Positions 61,326-64,000 of a stretch of DNA of 64,000 bases are shown piece by piece. The stretch is from contig NW_017803854.1 of NCBI RefSeq assembly GCF_001625305.1, positions 1,087,060 through 1,151,059 of the forward strand. Direction: 5' to 3'. Within the stretch, counting starts at the first letter, position 1. Each line of letters begins with the position of its first letter. The stretch is from Branchiostoma belcheri. Lineage: Eukaryota; Chordata; Leptocardii; Amphioxiformes; Branchiostomatidae. Under the pieces are notes generated by a model. The model was not told the origin of the DNA, did no database searches, and saw only the letters and a list, made by a program, of their open reading frames with translations. The position numbers and the translations under genes were made by a program.

Positions 61326-62805
61326 ATGGCGAGCTCCTTGCTCCTGTCGGTGTGTCTGCTGTACATCGGCAGTGCCCCATCTGCCGCTACTGAAGGGCAG
61401 TGTCCCTCCGATTCCTTCAAATGCAGCACGACCGATGACTGCATCTCGCTGGGATATCTGTGCGACTTTGGTGCTGACTGTCCGGACGGATCTGACGAGG
61501 ATTACTGCAGCGCCCCGGGTTGCCTGCAGTCCCCTCACGTGTTTGGCTGTAGGTCTAACGACATCTGCATTACTCTCGAATATGTATGTGACGAGGAAGA
61601 CGATTGTGACGACGGTTCAGACGAGACAAACTGCACGTCGGGTGAGTGTCTCTCCTCCAGCTTTCTGCTGCAGTGTGAAACCAGCGGGCACTGCATTCCC
61701 CGGTCGTGGCAGTGTGACGGTGAGGACGATTGCGAAGATGGTTCAGACGAGGTGGATTGCGAAGAAAAAGCATGTCCCGTCTCAAACCAATTCCGGTGTG
61801 AAGGCGAAGGCGTCTGCATCGACCCCATGTCGCAGTGTGACGGCCAAGATGACTGTGAGGACGGCTCAGATGAGGTAGATTGTACGACCAAAGACTGCCA
61901 CATCTCCGACCATATCAAGTGTGAAGATAGTGGCATCTGTATCCCTCCCTACCAACAATGTAACGGTTGGGACAACTGTGAAGACGGCTCAGATGAGGTC
62001 AACTGTACCGGCAAAGAGTGTCATCACCCCAACTACTTCAAGTGTAAAACAAGCGGCATCTGCCGCCATCCTCAAAATCAGTGCAACGGTTGGGCTGATT
62101 GTGACGACGGTTCAGATGAGGTCAACTGTACCCGCAAAGAGTGTCATCACCTCAACTACTTCAAGTGTAAGACAAGTGGCATCTGCCTCCACCCGCTTAA
62201 CCAGTGCAACGGTAGGGCTGATTGTGACGACGGCTCAGATGAGGTGAACTGCACGACATGTTCCTCCCCCGGCCGTTTCTTGTGTGCGCACAGCGCGATC
62301 TGTATCCGCCCGCAGCGGCAATGCGACGGAATCAACGACTGTCCCGACGGTGAGGACGAGGACAGATGTAAGTGTCCCCAGGGTATGTTCCAATGCGAGC
62401 GTAGCGCCCTTCCCGACAGTCTATCACCTCACGCCTGCATACACGACATCACCTTGTCAAAATGTGGCCTCGAGGACTGCCCTGGAGCGTCCGATCAGAG
62501 TGGCGTGGACTGCGTCTTGGGCATTAGTCGCATCGATGGCTGGGGCTTCATCAGGCAATGCTCAAACGAGACTGAGTTCACGTGCGAAACAACGGGCATC
62601 TGTGTTCCGTGGTCTCGCGTGTGTGATGGCGTGGACGACTGTGGTGACGGCTCGGAGGAGACTTGCGGCGCTGACCCTCAGCCCGCCCCCTGCTACCTCG
62701 GAGCTGCGGAGTTCCGATGCGCGACCGGTAACACGTGCGTCCCGGCCGCAACGCGCTGCGATGGCGTCGGCGACTGCGAGGACCAGTCGGACGAGATCGG
62801 CTGCG
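61326..62805 (+). CDS. Multi-LDLa protein, 5' exon (gene continues)
   Basis: The ATG at 61326 opens a clear signal peptide (MASSLLLSVCLLYIGSAPSA). In-frame ATGs upstream exist, but would precede it with unrelated residues. The single long exon encodes about 493 residues with eleven LDLa repeats. Most carry the calcium-binding motif C-x-D-G-S-D-E (for example [22 protein letters not shown]). Repeat 9 is degenerate (DCPGASDQSGVDC). Repeats 6 and 7 are nearly identical, a recent internal duplication. The exon ends in a phase-1 donor (TGCG then GTAAGC), so further exons are required; none was recognised before 64000. It may be a secreted protein or the ectodomain of a receptor like its neighbour. 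Confidence 0.88.
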
Positions 62806-64000
62806 GTAAGCTCACGTTTCCTCGTTTTTTTATCAAACAACTGAGGTAGCCAGCCATTATGGCTTCCCTAGCTGTACCCAGCTGTAGGAATGTGGTCAAC
62901 CCCTAGCTACCACTTCTGCATATAGTCACTACAATTGTTTTTGTTTGTTTTTACCACCACCACCGGTCACGCAGGGGAAGGACCACTCCCCTAAGCACTA
63001 GGCCCCGCGAGGGGTGTTGCTTAGTATCGTGTAGAAGAAGAAGAAGAAGAACATTTAAATTTACAGGACACAGTGGTGGGCAACTCTAGCAGGTTGCTAA
63101 TCTTAGCCCCACCACTGACAAAGAAGAGTAAATACAATCATGGTAACAAAACAGCAACAAGCAATAAAACAGCATATAACAAAACAGCAAATGGACGATA
63201 TAAGCGACAACATGCATGTAAAAGATGATCATAATGTTTTGAACGTTACCGTAGGCAGTTAAACACATTTAGTTATTTGCGAGGATGCCACGACGGGCTA
63301 GGTACAGGTCAAGATATAACAGACAATAATAGTAACAAAACAGCAACAAGTAACAAAACAGCATATAACAAAACAGCAAATGGCCGATATAAGCCATAAC
63401 ATGCATGTGAAATAAGGATCATAATGTTTTGAACGGCCAGACAGCCATTTCCGTAGCACGGCAACTGGATTTTGAATACCACACACCCACGACCGTCCCA
63501 AGAATGTCTCCAGTCATTCCGTTTGTGGTCGTGAGACGATCGTACAACGAATATGTGACCGGGTCCTTACTCACACAGAGTATGTCGTTAGAGTCTCCTT
63601 GTTCTTCTTTCTGTGGGGTGACCGCCTTCGTCATGTCGAAGATTCTGTCACCATGAATGGGATTTATTGCTCAAGGGGGGGGGGTATGTAATGAGGAGAG
63701 GAGTTATAAGTCTTATATTATGGACTTGAAGTCCTCCAGGTTTAGCCAGGTGTCCAGCCTTGTTAGCTTTAGTCCGCTCCCCAAGATCCGCTCCCCGCCA
63801 AGCGGATCTTGGGAAGCTAACAAGGCTGGACACCTGGCTACTCCAGATTGGTGCAGAGGGCAACGTCCGGTGACAGGCTGTTCCACTCCCGGATGGTGCG
63901 CGAGAAGAATTACTGTTGTCTATAAAGAGTTCTGCACTTAGGTAGCAGGTACGCCGCAGAGTGGGTAAAGCGAGTAGGTTTTGAGCTGCTGTGAGTAGGT
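62806..64000. other. Intron of the LDLa gene with repeats
   Basis: No next exon was found. 63115-63250 and 63305-63435 are two copies of a repeat of about 130 bp (AACAAAACAGCAACAAG, ATGCATGT, ATCATAATGTTTTGAACG). 63437-63650 has open frames on both strands that I cannot identify. 63742-63842 is a foldback (CCAGGTGTCCAGCCTTGTTA with its complement). Confidence 0.5.
63742..63842. mobile_element. Foldback element near the right edge
   Basis: About 100 bp with arms AGCCAGGTGTCCAGCCTTGT / ACAAGGCTGGACACCTGGCT and an inner AAGATCCGCT / AGCGGATCTT pair. It is close to a perfect hairpin. Confidence 0.75.

Noticed and set aside
61535..61936. Minus-strand Ser-rich frame
   Set aside because: It is the antisense shadow of the LDLa repeats.
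63437..63650. Open frames on both strands near the right edge
   Set aside because: No recognised protein and no phase-1 acceptor that would continue the LDLa gene.

Overview
The window looks like chordate, most probably lancelet (Branchiostoma), nuclear DNA. This is an inference. It rests on compact intron-rich genes with GT/AG introns of 0.2-2 kb, animal genes such as HTRA2 and an LRRC27-like gene, heavily exon-shuffled secreted and membrane proteins built almost entirely on phase-1 introns, and very many short foldback transposons, tRNA-derived SINEs and LINE tails. Reading frames were joined across introns by hand, checking every exon length against its splice phase.

Layout. Positions 1-9.9 kb hold tandem repeats, foldback elements and LINE remnants, with one weak minus-strand first-exon candidate near 5.1 kb. 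From 9.95 to 17.85 kb lies an LRRC27-like leucine-rich-repeat gene (+), with a second, shorter ending at 13.6 kb. From 25.3 down to 20.7 kb lies a complete HTRA2/Omi gene (-), with mitochondrial leader, membrane anchor, protease and PDZ domain. From 27.4 down to 26.1 kb lies a three-exon, strongly divergent histone H3 variant (-), a candidate centromeric H3.

From 28.6 to 50.5 kb lies one very large mosaic gene (+): 33 exons that join in phase to give about 1936 codons. It encodes a signal peptide, a cysteine/glycine-rich module present twice in tandem, a Frizzled cysteine-rich domain, three copies of an unnamed cysteine repeat, two immunoglobulin domains and a C-terminal trypsin-type protease domain with a complete catalytic triad. 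I do not recognise this architecture as a named protein. From 60.5 down to 52.3 kb lies a seven-transmembrane receptor gene (-), about 1174 aa, whose extracellular part carries a discoidin-like domain, three LDL-receptor class A repeats, two kringles and a somatomedin B domain. At 61.3 kb, divergently, starts a secreted or membrane protein with about eleven LDLa repeats; it runs off the recognised exons before the window ends.

How the genes relate. HTRA2, LRRC27 and the H3 variant are unrelated housekeeping-type neighbours. The 28-63 kb half is a cluster of exon-shuffled extracellular proteins: a mosaic protease beside a receptor with protease-type ectodomain modules and a second LDLa protein. 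A functional link between them is only a hypothesis. Partial tandem copies of the 5' (acceptor) part of an exon occur in HTRA2 and twice in the mosaic protease gene.
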